DNA from: CAVRGQ01 sp963720785
GTDB lineage: Bacteria > Actinomycetota > Acidimicrobiia > IMCC26256 > DASPTH01
Reading direction: 5' to 3'
Length of the DNA stretch: 64,000 nucleotides
NCBI GenBank assembly: GCA_963720785.1
Contig: CAVRGQ010000004.1
Span: forward strand, 682,001-746,000
Positions 29,788 through 38,225 of the stretch are shown here, piece after piece. Position 1 is the first letter of the stretch, and each line of letters begins with the position of its first letter. Made by a program: the position numbers and the translations under genes. The notes below the pieces were generated by a model that saw nothing but the letters and a program-made list of their open reading frames with translations, searched no databases and was not told the DNA's origin.

Positions 29788-30101
29788 GGGACGGTCGGCT
29801 CCTGGAGATAGTCGTTCAACGCGGTGAGGCGTTCGCGCCAGTACCGCTCGAAGGGGCGCAGCCAGTGCTCGACGTCCGCGAGCGGTCCGGCGGCGATGCG
29901 ATAGAGGTGCTCGCGACCGCGGACCTCTTCACTGACGAGGTCGGCGCGCCGCAGCACCTGCAGGTGCTCCGAGATCGCCGGACGACTCAGCTCGAACTCG
30001 TCGGCCAGGGCTCCGGCGTTGCGGGGGCTCTCGGCGAGGAGCTCGAGGAGCCGCCGCCGGACCGGGTTCGCGAGTGCGGAGAAGACGTCGACGTCGGCCA
30101 C
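29784..30101 (-). CDS. ArsR-family winged-helix regulator
   Basis: A 105-residue repressor-type protein: DVFSALANPVRRRLLELLAESPRNAGALADEFELSRPAISEHLQVLRRADLVSEEVRGREHLYRI is a complete winged helix. The metal-binding Cys box of arsenic-type members (ELCVCD) is absent, so it is probably not metal-responsive. It is co-transcribed with the SRPBCC gene. A perfect inverted repeat lies just upstream (30111-30130) and is the likely operator. Confidence 0.9.
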   Translation of the reverse strand: MADVDVFSALANPVRRRLLELLAESPRNAGALADEFELSRPAISEHLQVLRRADLVSEEVRGREHLYRIAAGPLADVEHWLRPFERYWRERLTALNDYLQEPTVP

Positions 30102-30110
30102 GACCGCATT

Positions 30111-30130
30111 ATGTCGGAGAATCCCGACAT
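30111..30130. promoter_or_regulatory. Inverted repeat, likely ArsR operator
   Basis: ATGTCGG and CCGACAT are perfect complements separated by six bases, nine bases upstream of the regulator's start. The position fits autorepression. Confidence 0.55.
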
Positions 30131-30164
30131 GTCAAGGAAATCCGACGCGTCCCAGCTCGGGGCG

Positions 30165-30787
30165 TCAGGGACCCGCTCGATCGACCCCCGCCAGCCAGGC
30201 GGGGAACTCCGCGAGGGAGCTGAGCACCACCGTCGCGCCCACCGCGCACAGCTCGTCGGCGTCGTGCGGGCCGGTCGCCACCGCGACGGCGTCGGCGCCA
30301 CCGGCACGGGCGGCGCGCACGTCGTTGGGGGTGTCGCCCACGTACACGTGGGCACCCTCGGCGAGGATCGTTTCGCCCTTCGCCTCGGCGTAGCGCCAGC
30401 CGAACACCGCGTCGGGCTCGAGCCCCACCTGCGCGAGGCACCGCCGCGCGTTCGGTTCGTACTTGGCGGTGACCACGATCGCACGCGTCCGCCGGCCACG
30501 CGTACCGCGTCGACCGACTCGATCGCTCCCGGAAGCAGGTGGGTGCCGGGCACCCCGACCTCCACGTAGAGGTCGCGGAAGCGGTCGGCGAGCCGCTGCG
30601 CCTCGTCGGCGGGGAAGCGCTCGCCGAACTCGAGGTCGAGGTTGCGCCGCAGCAGGGCGTCGAGCATGCCCTCCATCGCGACCGGCGCGCCGGTCTCCTC
30701 GTGCAGTGCCTCGAGGGTCGCCACGATGCCGGGCCGCGAGTCGACCAGCGTCATGTCGAGGTCGAAGCCAACGGTGAGGGTCGCCAC
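30165..30787 (-). CDS. HAD-family hydrolase (one frameshift)
   Basis: A phosphoglycolate-phosphatase-like HAD hydrolase. The nucleophile motif GFDLDMTLVDS is at the N-terminus, motif II/III is in VVTAKYEPNARRCL (with Lys) and motif IV reads YVGDTPNDVRAARAGG. The two parts are in different frames; the change is near 30484-30490, where CGCGTGCG lacks one base (or has two extra). GTG 30787 is the likely start, and the gene is divergent from radA with 43 bases between. The substrate is unknown. Confidence 0.82.
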
Positions 30788-30818
30788 CCGGTGGATCGTA
30801 AGCGTCGCACTCCTGCCG

Positions 30819-30824
30819 TAGGGT
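30819..30824 (+). promoter_or_regulatory. -10 box (TAGGGT), leaderless start of radA
   Basis: TAGGGT is followed after six bases by ATG 30831. The layout is identical to those at 7981 and 36822. Confidence 0.45.
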
Positions 30825-30830
30825 CCCGCC

Positions 30831-32208
30831 ATGGCCGCGAGAACCCGCACCGTCCACCGCTGCAGCGAGTGTGGCGGATCGTCACCCCGCTGGATGGGTC
30901 GCTGTCCCACGTGTGATGCGTGGGGCACGCTCGTCGAGGAGGTGGCCGCGCCGAGCGCCGAGGTCGCACGGGTGGCACCGGGCACGGCACCGGTACCGAT
31001 CGGTGAGGTCGCGGCCGATGGCGCGGCGCGTCGTTCCACGGGGCTCGAGGAGCTCGACCGCGTGTTGGGCGGTGGCCTGGTGCCCGGCTCGGTCACGTTG
31101 CTCGCCGGCGAGCCGGGCATGGGCAAGAGCACGCTGCTGCTGCAGTCGCTGGGTGCGATGGCCAAGGCGGGGTTGCGCTGTCTGCTCGTCACCGCGGAGG
31201 AGTCACCCGCGCAGGTCCGGATGCGCGCCGAGCGGGTCGGCGCGATCACGCCGGAGCTGCTCGTCGTCGGCGCGACCGATCTCCACCACGTCATCGCCCA
31301 CGCGGAGGCGGTCGCCCCCGATGTGCTCGCGATCGACTCGATCCAGACGGTGGTCGATCCCGATCGGCCGGGGGCACCCGGCTCGGTCACGCAGGTGCGC
31401 GACTGCGCCTACCGGCTCGTGCAGCTCGCGAAGGAGCGCGACCTCGCCACCCTGCTCGTCGGCCACGTCACCAAGGAGGGCACCGTCGCCGGGCCGCGCG
31501 TGCTCGAGCACGTCGTCGACACCGTCCTCTCGTTCGACGGCGACCGCGGACATTCGCTGCGCCTGCTGCGTGCGCTCAAGCACCGGTTCGGTTCCACCCA
31601 GGAGCTCGGCCTCTTCGACATGACGAGTGAGGGGCTGGAGTGCGTGCCCGACGCGTCGGCGCGCTTCCTCGTGGATCGCCGCCCCGGCGTCGCCGGTTCC
31701 GCGGTGGCCGCGGTGCTCGGAGGGCGCGCGGCCGGTGATGGTGGAGGTGCAGGCGCTGGTGGTGCCGAGCAACGCGCCGTCACCCCGGCGTTCCGGTTCG
31801 GGCGTCGACGCCCAGCGTCTGTCGATGCTCCTCGCGGTGCTCGCGCAGCGCGCCCAGGTCAACCTGATGCAGCACGACGTCTACGGCAGCATCGCCGGTG
31901 GCCTGCGCGTGACCGAGCCCGGGCTCGACCTCGCGCTCGCCCTGGCCGCGGCCGGTGCGCGGACGGGCCGGGCGGGACCCGAGCGGTTGGTCGTGGTGGG
32001 GGAGTTGGGGCTGGGGGGAGAGGTGCGCTCGGTCCCGCAGCTGGAACGCCGGCTCGCCGAGGCGGCGCGTCTCGGCTTCGAGACCGCGCTGGTGCCGCCG
32101 GGCACCCCCGAACAACCGGGGATCCAGGTGCTTCCCGTTGGCGATCTCCGCGAAGCGGTCGCTCTCGGCCTGATCCGGGCCGACCCCGGATTCGCCGCGG
32201 TATCCTGA
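30831..32208 (+). CDS. radA: DNA repair protein RadA (one frameshift)
   Basis: RadA is a RecA-like ATPase that acts in branch migration during recombination repair. The N-terminal zinc finger is CSECGG...GRCPTCDAWGT. Walker A is GEPGMGKSTLLLQ (about residue 93), the RadA-specific KNRFG motif appears as KHRFGSTQELG, and the C-terminal Lon-like domain includes GVDAQRLSMLLAVL and VVGELGLGGEVRSVPQLERRL. The frame changes once near 31711 (an extra G in CTCGGAG) between AAVL and EGARPVMVEVQALV. It is followed by disA, the same order as in M. tuberculosis Rv3585-Rv3586. Confidence 0.92.
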
Positions 32209-32264
32209 ACGACCTCGACCAAACGCCCGACCGTCGCCCGACCCACCGAGAGGCTGAGCGCACC

Positions 32265-33338
32265 GTGCCCGCCCCAAAGCGATCGGAAGCAATGATGGTC
32301 GCCCTGCGCCTCGTCGCGCCGGGCACGCAGCTGCGCGAGGGGCTCGACCGCATCCTCCAGGCCCGGATGGGCGCGCTCATCGTCGTCGGCGACGGCCCCG
32401 ACGTGTTGTCGGTGTGTTCCGGGGGCTTCCTCCTCGACGCCGAGTTCACCCCGCAACGGCTCTCCGAGCTCGCGAAGATGGACGGCGCGATCATCCTTGC
32501 CGCCGACACGTCGCGCGTGGCCCGGGCCAACGTGCACCTCGTCCCCGACCCGAACGTGCCCACCTCGGAGACCGGCACGCGGCACCGTACCGCCGAGCGG
32601 GTCGGTCGCCAGCTCGACGTCCCGGTGATCACCGTGTCCGAGGACATGTCGCTCGTCACCATCCACCGCCGCGGCGAGAAGCACACCCTCGAACCGATCC
32701 CGCGGGTCCTCGCGCGCGCCGACCAGGCGCTGCAGATCCTCGGTCGCTACAAGGCGCGCCTCGACGCGGTGAGCGGTTCGCTCTCCGCCCTCGAGGTGGA
32801 AGACCTCGTCACCGTGCGCGACGTCGCCACCGTGCTCCAGCGCGCCGAGATGGTGCGGCGCATCTCCGAGGAGATCGAGGGCTACGTCGTGGAGCTCGGC
32901 GCCGACGGCCGCCTCGTGATGCTGCAGCTCGAGGAGCTCGTCGGTGGCGTCGAGGAGGACCGCCGACTCGTTGCCAAGGACTACTTCAACTCCGCCCCCG
33001 ACTTCGAGCTCGTCAACGTGATGCGTGAGCTCGGTGAGCTCGACGACGAAGCGCTCCTCGATCTCAATGCTGTCGCCGGCGTGTTGCACCTCCCGCCGGG
33101 CGCGGGCATCGACAGTGCGCTGCAGCCGCGCGGCTTCCGCCTGCTGCACAAGATCCCGCGCCTGCCCGAGATCGTGTCCGACCACGTCGTCGGGCGCTTC
33201 CACAACCTGCAGAAGATCATCCGCGCCAACATCGCCGACCTCACCGAGGTCGAAGGCGTGGGCGACGCGCGAGCCCGGGCGATCAAGGAAGGCCTCTCGC
33301 GTCTCGCGGAGACGTCCATCCTCGAGCGCTACGTCTGA
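32265..33338 (+). CDS. disA: Diadenylate cyclase, DNA integrity scanning protein DisA
   Basis: A 357-residue enzyme making c-di-AMP from two ATP. The catalytic DGA motif is in AKMDGAIILAAD (~72), and RHRTAERV (~106) completes the DAC domain. The linker helices and C-terminal HhH DNA-binding domain (EVEGVGDARARAIKEGLSRLAE) are present. The GTG 32265 start is 57 bases after radA. A TATCCT box at 32201-32206, inside the radA stop region, could give disA its own promoter. Confidence 0.95.
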   Translation: MPAPKRSEAMMVALRLVAPGTQLREGLDRILQARMGALIVVGDGPDVLSVCSGGFLLDAEFTPQRLSELAKMDGAIILAADTSRVARANVHLVPDPNVPTSETGTRHRTAERVGRQLDVPVITVSEDMSLVTIHRRGEKHTLEPIPRVLARADQALQILGRYKARLDAVSGSLSALEVEDLVTVRDVATVLQRAEMVRRISEEIEGYVVELGADGRLVMLQLEELVGGVEEDRRLVAKDYFNSAPDFELVNVMRELGELDDEALLDLNAVAGVLHLPPGAGIDSALQPRGFRLLHKIPRLPEIVSDHVVGRFHNLQKIIRANIADLTEVEGVGDARARAIKEGLSRLAETSILERYV

Positions 33339-33348
33339 CGGAGGACGC

Positions 33349-34095
33349 ATGGCGGAGCTGGCCATCGGCACCCACGAGGTCGACGTCGAGCACATCGTGC
33401 TCAAGGGTCCCGACGGCGCGTCGGTCGACGCGATCCACGCCCGACCCGATGGCATGCCGCACTCCGGCCTGGTGCTGCACCCCGACATCATGGGGGTGCG
33501 CCCGTTGTTCGACGACCTGTGCCGACGCCTCGCCACCCACGGGTTCGCGGTGTGTTGCCCCGAGCCGTTCGCCCGGGCGCCCGTCGAAGTGCGGGGCGCC
33601 ACCGACGATCCGTCGGTCCGCATGGCCTACGCCAAGGAGCTCGACGACGAACTGCAGCTCGGCGACCTCGAGGCGGCGGCCGACTACCTCGTCGTGCACG
33701 ACGACGTGCGCGAGGTCGCGGTGCTCGGGTTCTGCATGGGGGGAATGCAGGTCCTGAAGGCTGCGGCCACCGGTCGCTTCGACCGCGCGGTCGCGTTCTA
33801 CGGCATGGTCGTCCCACCGGAGAGCTGGATCGGTCCGGCCACGTTGTTGCCGCTCGACACCGCGGCCGAGGTGTGCCCCACGCTGGCGATCTTCGGCGGC
33901 CGCGACGACTTCACGCCGGCGGCCGACATCGAGGCGTTGAGCGCGGCGTGGGCCGCGCGTCCCGACTGCGAGATCGTGCTGTACCCGGAGGCGGAGCACG
34001 GCTTCGTGCACGCCCCCGAGCGTCCCGCGCATCGCGCCGCCGACGCCGCCGACGCCTGGACCCGCGTGCTCGCCTTCCTCCAACCCAGTCAGTAG
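33349..34095 (+). CDS. Dienelactone hydrolase family protein
   Basis: A 248-residue alpha/beta hydrolase. The Cys nucleophile is in GFCMGG (~128), the Asp in FGGRDDFTP (~185) and the His in EAEHGFVH (~220), the Cys-Asp-His triad of dienelactone hydrolases. GGAGG lies a few bases before ATG 33349, ten bases after disA, so it is probably co-transcribed with it. The true substrate is unknown; this family acts on many lactones and esters. The end overlaps the convergent crp-like gene by seven bases. Confidence 0.9.
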   Translation: MAELAIGTHEVDVEHIVLKGPDGASVDAIHARPDGMPHSGLVLHPDIMGVRPLFDDLCRRLATHGFAVCCPEPFARAPVEVRGATDDPSVRMAYAKELDDELQLGDLEAAADYLVVHDDVREVAVLGFCMGGMQVLKAAATGRFDRAVAFYGMVVPPESWIGPATLLPLDTAAEVCPTLAIFGGRDDFTPAADIEALSAAWAARPDCEIVLYPEAEHGFVHAPERPAHRAADAADAWTRVLAFLQPSQ

Positions 34096-34760
34096 AGGGT
34101 GGAGCGTTCCTCGAGGGCCTGGCGGTCGAGGATCTGGTAACGGTTGCGGCCCTCCACCTTGATCCAGCCGAGTCGCGTGAACAGCGACAGTGCCTTGTTC
34201 ACACGCTCGCGGCTCGCGCCGACGAGACCGGCAAGGTCTTCCTGCGTCATGGGCAGGCGGAAGGTGTCCTCGGCGCCGGCGATGTCGAGCAGGCGCTTGG
34301 CGGTGCGGGCGGGGACGTCGAGGAACACGGCGTCGGCGAGGGCGTCGTCGGTGGTGCGCAGGCGGCGGGCGAGCAGACGCACGATCACCCACAGCAACGT
34401 GGGTTGCTGATCGATGGCCACGCGCAGCGGCTCGTAGGCGAGCACGATGACGGTGGTCTCCTCGAGCGCCCGGGCATCGGCGGAGCGGGGGCCGTCGTCG
34501 AAGAGGCCGAGCTCGCCGAAGAGCGCACCCTCCTCGAGCACCGCCACGAGCGACTCGCGGCCGTCGGGCGAGCTGGTGAGGATGGCGACGCGACCGCTGA
34601 CGATGCCGTACATCTCCGAGGCGGTCTCGCCCCGCCGGAAGATCACCTCATTGCGGGCGAATGTGCGCGACGTGGAGACGGCTCGCAGACCGTCGAGCGT
34701 CTCTGGCGGCATCGCGCCCAGCAGTTGCGAAGTTTCCAGGACCCGCCGGTTCTCCACCAT
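34089..34760 (-). CDS. Crp/Fnr-family transcription regulator
   Basis: A 223-residue regulator with an N-terminal cNMP-binding domain (VIFRRGETASEMYGIVSGRVAIL..., GALFGELGLFDDGPRSADARA) and a C-terminal winged helix (MTQEDLAGLVGASRERVNKALSLFTRLGWIKVEGR). The phosphate-binding cassette FGELGLFDDGPRSADA resembles cAMP binders. ATG 34760 lies within a perfect 16-bp palindrome. The gene is divergent from carD. It may respond to cAMP from cyclases such as the one at 3327, which is inference. Confidence 0.93.
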   Translation of the reverse strand: MVENRRVLETSQLLGAMPPETLDGLRAVSTSRTFARNEVIFRRGETASEMYGIVSGRVAILTSSPDGRESLVAVLEEGALFGELGLFDDGPRSADARALEETTVIVLAYEPLRVAIDQQPTLLWVIVRLLARRLRTTDDALADAVFLDVPARTAKRLLDIAGAEDTFRLPMTQEDLAGLVGASRERVNKALSLFTRLGWIKVEGRNRYQILDRQALEERSTLY

Positions 34761-34767
34761 GGTGGAG
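34752..34767. promoter_or_regulatory. Perfect palindrome covering the crp-like start codon
   Basis: CTCCACCATGGTGGAG is fully self-complementary over 16 bases, and its central ATG is the start codon of the Crp-type regulator. It could be an autoregulatory operator or a hairpin in the mRNA that masks the start. Confidence 0.5.
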
Positions 34768-34961
34768 CGAGCGTAGCGAGTCGGACACCGCAACGGGGTG
34801 AGCCTCGCGCCGTCGCCCGTGGAGGCGCCGAAGTGCCGAAATCGCCGCCGGAGAGGCGCTCGCGGGGCTCTGGTACCCTGGATGTCCTGCCGTTTCCGGC
34901 CGGCCCCACCCCGTTCCCCCCTCAGTTGGGGCCGTACGCGAGATCCTGTGCGAGGAGAGTC

Positions 34962-35612
34962 ATGGCGTTCGACGTCGGCGACAAGGTCGTCTACCCCCAC
35001 CACGGTGCTGCGACCATCGAGAAGCGCGAGAAGAAGGAGGCCTTCGGCGAGAAGCGCGACTACCTCGTGCTGCGCCTGGCCTACGGCGACCTCACGCTCA
35101 TGGTCCCGGCCGACAACGCGGAGGAGATCGGCCTGCGCGAGGTCATCAACGACGAAGAGGTCGAGGAGGTGTTCGCCGTCCTTCGCAAGAAGGAGGCGCG
35201 CATGCCGACCAACTGGTCGCGCCGGTTCAAGAACCACGTCGAGAAGCTGAAGAGCGGCGACATCTACCAGGTCGCCGAGGTCGTGCGGAACCTCTCCATC
35301 CGGGAGGCCGACAAGGGCCTGTCCGCCGGCGAGAAGCGCATGCTTGCCCGCGCCCGCCAGATCCTCGTGTCGGAGCTCACCTTCGCGCTCAACGTCGACG
35401 AAGAGGCGGCCGAGGCGCGCCTCGACGAAGTGCTGAAGAGCGAGGACAAGCCGCCGGCCAAGAAGGCGCCCGCCAAGAAGGCGCCGGCCAAGAAGGCGCC
35501 CGCCGAGAAGGCCGTCGCGGAGAAGGCGCCGGCGGAGAAGGCCCCCGCGGAGAAGGCCGAGAAGGCGCCCGCGAAGAAGGCGCCGGCCAAGAAGGCCGCG
35601 GCCGAGAAGTAG
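34962..35612 (+). CDS. carD: CarD RNA-polymerase-binding regulator with Lys/Ala-rich tail
   Basis: The first ~160 residues are a complete CarD. The N-terminal RNAP-interacting domain (MAFDVGDKVVYPHHGAATIEKRE...) contacts the beta subunit. The helical C-terminal domain has the Trp (NWSRRFK) that supports open complexes. A further ~54 residues consist of repeats of PAKKA and PAEKA, which are absent from the 162-residue M. tuberculosis protein and resemble the tails of histone H1-like proteins. GAGGAGAG precedes the start. A TACCCT box lies at about 34876. ispD follows within 22 bases. Confidence 0.94.
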   Translation: MAFDVGDKVVYPHHGAATIEKREKKEAFGEKRDYLVLRLAYGDLTLMVPADNAEEIGLREVINDEEVEEVFAVLRKKEARMPTNWSRRFKNHVEKLKSGDIYQVAEVVRNLSIREADKGLSAGEKRMLARARQILVSELTFALNVDEEAAEARLDEVLKSEDKPPAKKAPAKKAPAKKAPAEKAVAEKAPAEKAPAEKAEKAPAKKAPAKKAAAEK

Positions 35613-35633
35613 CCCACGCGGGCATCCACGCTG

Positions 35634-36293
35634 ATGGCCGGGGTGTGGGCCGTGGTCGTCGCCGCCGGTTCCGGCGTGCGCTTCGGCGGTCCGAAGCAGT
35701 TCGCAGTCCTCGCGGGCGTGCGTGTCGTCGACCGCACGCTCGCGGTCGCGCGCAGCGCGTGTGACGGAGTGGTGCTCGTGCTCACCGATCCCGACACGTG
35801 GGACGGCGCGCGCCCCGGCGCGGTCGTGGCCGGCGGTGCGACGCGCGCGGAGTCGGTGCGCGCCGGTCTCGCCGCGGTGCCCGCCGATGCCGACGTCGTG
35901 GTGGTGCACGACGCGGCGCGTCCACTCGCCGGTCCCGATCTCTATGCCGCAGTGGTCGCCGCGGTGCGCGCCGGCGCCGACGGCGCGATCCCGGGCCTCC
36001 CGGTCGCCGACACGCTGAAGCGCGTCGAGACCGACGCGTCCGGCACGGGCGTGATCGTGGGCACCGTCGACCGCGACGGACTCGTCGCCGCGCAAACGCC
36101 CCAGGCGTTCCGCGCCGACGTGCTGCGCGCCGCGCACGCGTCGGGCGGCGATGCCACCGACGATGCCGCGCTCGTCGAGGCGCGCGGTGGCAGGGTGGTG
36201 GTCGTGCCCGGTGACCCGCGGAACCTCAAGCTGACCGGTCCGCGCGACCTCGCCGTAGCCGAGGCGCTCCTGCAGCACGGAGACGACGCCTGA
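35634..36293 (+). CDS. ispD: 2-C-methyl-D-erythritol 4-phosphate cytidylyltransferase
   Basis: A 219-residue enzyme of the MEP isoprenoid pathway that couples MEP to CTP. The N-terminal VVVAAGSGVRFGGPKQF loop, VVVHDAARPL (~85) and QTPQAFRADVL (~148) are typical. It overlaps ispF by TGATG. The carD-ispD-ispF-cysS-rlmB order is the one seen in M. tuberculosis. Confidence 0.95.
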   Translation: MAGVWAVVVAAGSGVRFGGPKQFAVLAGVRVVDRTLAVARSACDGVVLVLTDPDTWDGARPGAVVAGGATRAESVRAGLAAVPADADVVVVHDAARPLAGPDLYAAVVAAVRAGADGAIPGLPVADTLKRVETDASGTGVIVGTVDRDGLVAAQTPQAFRADVLRAAHASGGDATDDAALVEARGGRVVVVPGDPRNLKLTGPRDLAVAEALLQHGDDA

Positions 36294-36784
36294 TGTTCCG
36301 CGTGGGGCTCGGCTACGACGTCCACCCGTTCGGTGGCGACGGCCCGCTCGTGCTCGGGGGAGTGGTGATCGAGGGGCCCGGCCTGGTCGGCCACTCCGAC
36401 GCCGACGCGGTGTGTCACGCGGTGGCCGACTCCGTGCTCGGCCCCACCGGCCTCCCCGATCTCGGCACGCTCTTCCCCGCGACCGACGAACGCTGGCGGG
36501 GCGCCTCGTCGGTCGAGCTGCTGCGTGACGTGGTGGGCCGCATCGCCGCCGACGGCTGGTGGATCGGCAACGTCGACGTGGTGATCGCCGCCGAGCGACC
36601 GAAGCTCGCGCCGCACATCCCGCAGATGGCGGCGACCCTCACCGAGGTCCTGCGCGCCGCGCAGGAGCCGCTCGGGCCCGGCATCCACGTGTCGGTGAAG
36701 CCCAAGCGCGGTGAGGGGATCGGCACGATCGGGCGCGGCGAGGGCATCGCCTGCTGGGCCGTCACCCTCCTCGAACGGGCCTGA
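36293..36784 (+). CDS. ispF: 2-C-methyl-D-erythritol 2,4-cyclodiphosphate synthase
   Basis: A 163-residue enzyme of the MEP pathway. Metal ligands are visible in GYDVHPF (Asp and His) and in GHSDADAVCHAVADS (His), and GTLFP and the C-terminal KPKRGEGIGTIGRGEGIACWAV are typical. It starts inside the stop of ispD. A TACCCT promoter box for cysS lies 37 bases after its stop. Confidence 0.96.
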   Translation: MFRVGLGYDVHPFGGDGPLVLGGVVIEGPGLVGHSDADAVCHAVADSVLGPTGLPDLGTLFPATDERWRGASSVELLRDVVGRIAADGWWIGNVDVVIAAERPKLAPHIPQMAATLTEVLRAAQEPLGPGIHVSVKPKRGEGIGTIGRGEGIACWAVTLLERA

Positions 36785-36821
36785 GGTAGGAACGACCCGG
36801 CTCCGAGCACCTGGGCACAGG

Positions 36822-36827
36822 TACCCT
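36822..36827 (+). promoter_or_regulatory. -10 box (TACCCT), leaderless start of cysS
   Basis: TACCCT ends six bases before ATG 36834, so the cysS transcript probably begins at its start codon. No Shine-Dalgarno sequence precedes the ATG, which supports this. Confidence 0.5.
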
Positions 36828-36833
36828 CCCACG

Positions 36834-38225
36834 ATGGTCCGCATCCGCGACTCCCTGCTGCGAGACACGGTGGAGCTCGTCACGCGCGAGCCGGGCAAGG
36901 TGTCGATGTACGTCTGTGGCCCCACGGTCTACGACGTGCCGCACGTGGGGCACGGCCGTACCGCGCTCGCGTTCGACGTGATCCGCCGGTACCTCGCGTG
37001 GCGGGGCTACGAAGTCACCTTCGTCAGCAACGTCACCGACGTCGAGGACAAGATCATCACCCGCGCCGCCGAGCGCGGCACCACCGAACCCGAGCTCGCC
37101 GCCGAATTCGAGGCCGTGTACTTCGAGCAGCTCGCCCGCCTCGGCGTGGCGCGCGCCGACCACACGCCGCACGCCACCGAGTACATCGACGAGATGCTCG
37201 CGCTGGTCGGCGAGCTGGTGGCCGACGGTCACGCTTACGTCGTCGAGGGACAGGGCGTCTACTTCGACGTCGCCAGCTTCGCGGGCTACGGCGCGCTGCC
37301 GCACCGCAGCCTCGCCGACCTGCTGGAATCCGCCGGCTCGCGTGTCGACGTCGACGAGGCGAAGAAGAGCCCGATCGACTTCGCGCTCTGGAAGGCGGCC
37401 AAGCCCGGCGAGCCCACCTGGGACTCGCCGTGGGGCCCGGGCCGGCCGGGCTGGCACATCGAGTGCTCGGCGATGTCGCTCGACCTGCTCGGCGAGGGCT
37501 TCGACATCCACGGCGGCGGCGACGACCTCGCGTTCCCGCACCACGAGAACGAACGCGCGCAGTCGGAAGCGGCTGGGCACCCGTTCGCGCGCCACTGGAT
37601 CCACAGCGGCATGGTGTTGGTGGGCGGCGAGAAGATGTCGAAGTCGCTCGGCAACTTCACCACGCTCGCCGAGGCGCTCGACGCGCACGGGCCGCGCGCG
37701 TTCCGTCTCGCGGTGTTGCAGTCGCACTACCGCAAGCCGATGGATCTCGGGCCGACCGAGCTCGAAGCTGCGAAGAAGGGCGTGGAGCGGTTCGAGGCCA
37801 TGTTGCGCGCCGCCGACGCCGCGGCGATCGAGCACGTGGGTGCGCCGCTCGCCGACCAGTACGTCGCGAAATTCCGCGACTCGATGGACGACGACTTCAA
37901 CACGCCACTCGCGATGGGCGCCGTGTTCGAGGCGGTGCGCGACGCCAACCGCGCGATCAGCGGGGGCGATACGGTGCGCGCGGCGTCGCTGATCGCGACG
38001 GTGCAGGAGCTCACCGGCGCGCTCGGCCTCGACCTCGCCGCCGCTGACGCGCCCGCGGCGGCCGGCGACGTCGCGGGCGACGCCGAGATCGACCAGCTGG
38101 TCCGTGCACGCGACGAAGCCCGCGCCGCACGCGACTTCACCCGGGCCGACGCGCTGCGCGACGAGCTCACGGCGCGCGGCATCACGCTCGAGGACACTCC
38201 CTCCGGCACCGTCTGGCGCCGATGA
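36834..38225 (+). CDS. cysS: Cysteinyl-tRNA synthetase
   Basis: A 463-residue class I synthetase. The HIGH motif is HVGHGRT (about residue 37) and the KMSKS motif GEKMSKSLGN (~267). Zinc ligands include Cys in YVCGPTVYD and IECSAM and His in FPHHENERAQSEA. The C-terminal helical domain ends normally in GTVWRR. The ATG overlaps no other gene and appears leaderless. The stop overlaps rlmB by ATGA. Confidence 0.96.
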   Translation: MVRIRDSLLRDTVELVTREPGKVSMYVCGPTVYDVPHVGHGRTALAFDVIRRYLAWRGYEVTFVSNVTDVEDKIITRAAERGTTEPELAAEFEAVYFEQLARLGVARADHTPHATEYIDEMLALVGELVADGHAYVVEGQGVYFDVASFAGYGALPHRSLADLLESAGSRVDVDEAKKSPIDFALWKAAKPGEPTWDSPWGPGRPGWHIECSAMSLDLLGEGFDIHGGGDDLAFPHHENERAQSEAAGHPFARHWIHSGMVLVGGEKMSKSLGNFTTLAEALDAHGPRAFRLAVLQSHYRKPMDLGPTELEAAKKGVERFEAMLRAADAAAIEHVGAPLADQYVAKFRDSMDDDFNTPLAMGAVFEAVRDANRAISGGDTVRAASLIATVQELTGALGLDLAAADAPAAAGDVAGDAEIDQLVRARDEARAARDFTRADALRDELTARGITLEDTPSGTVWRR

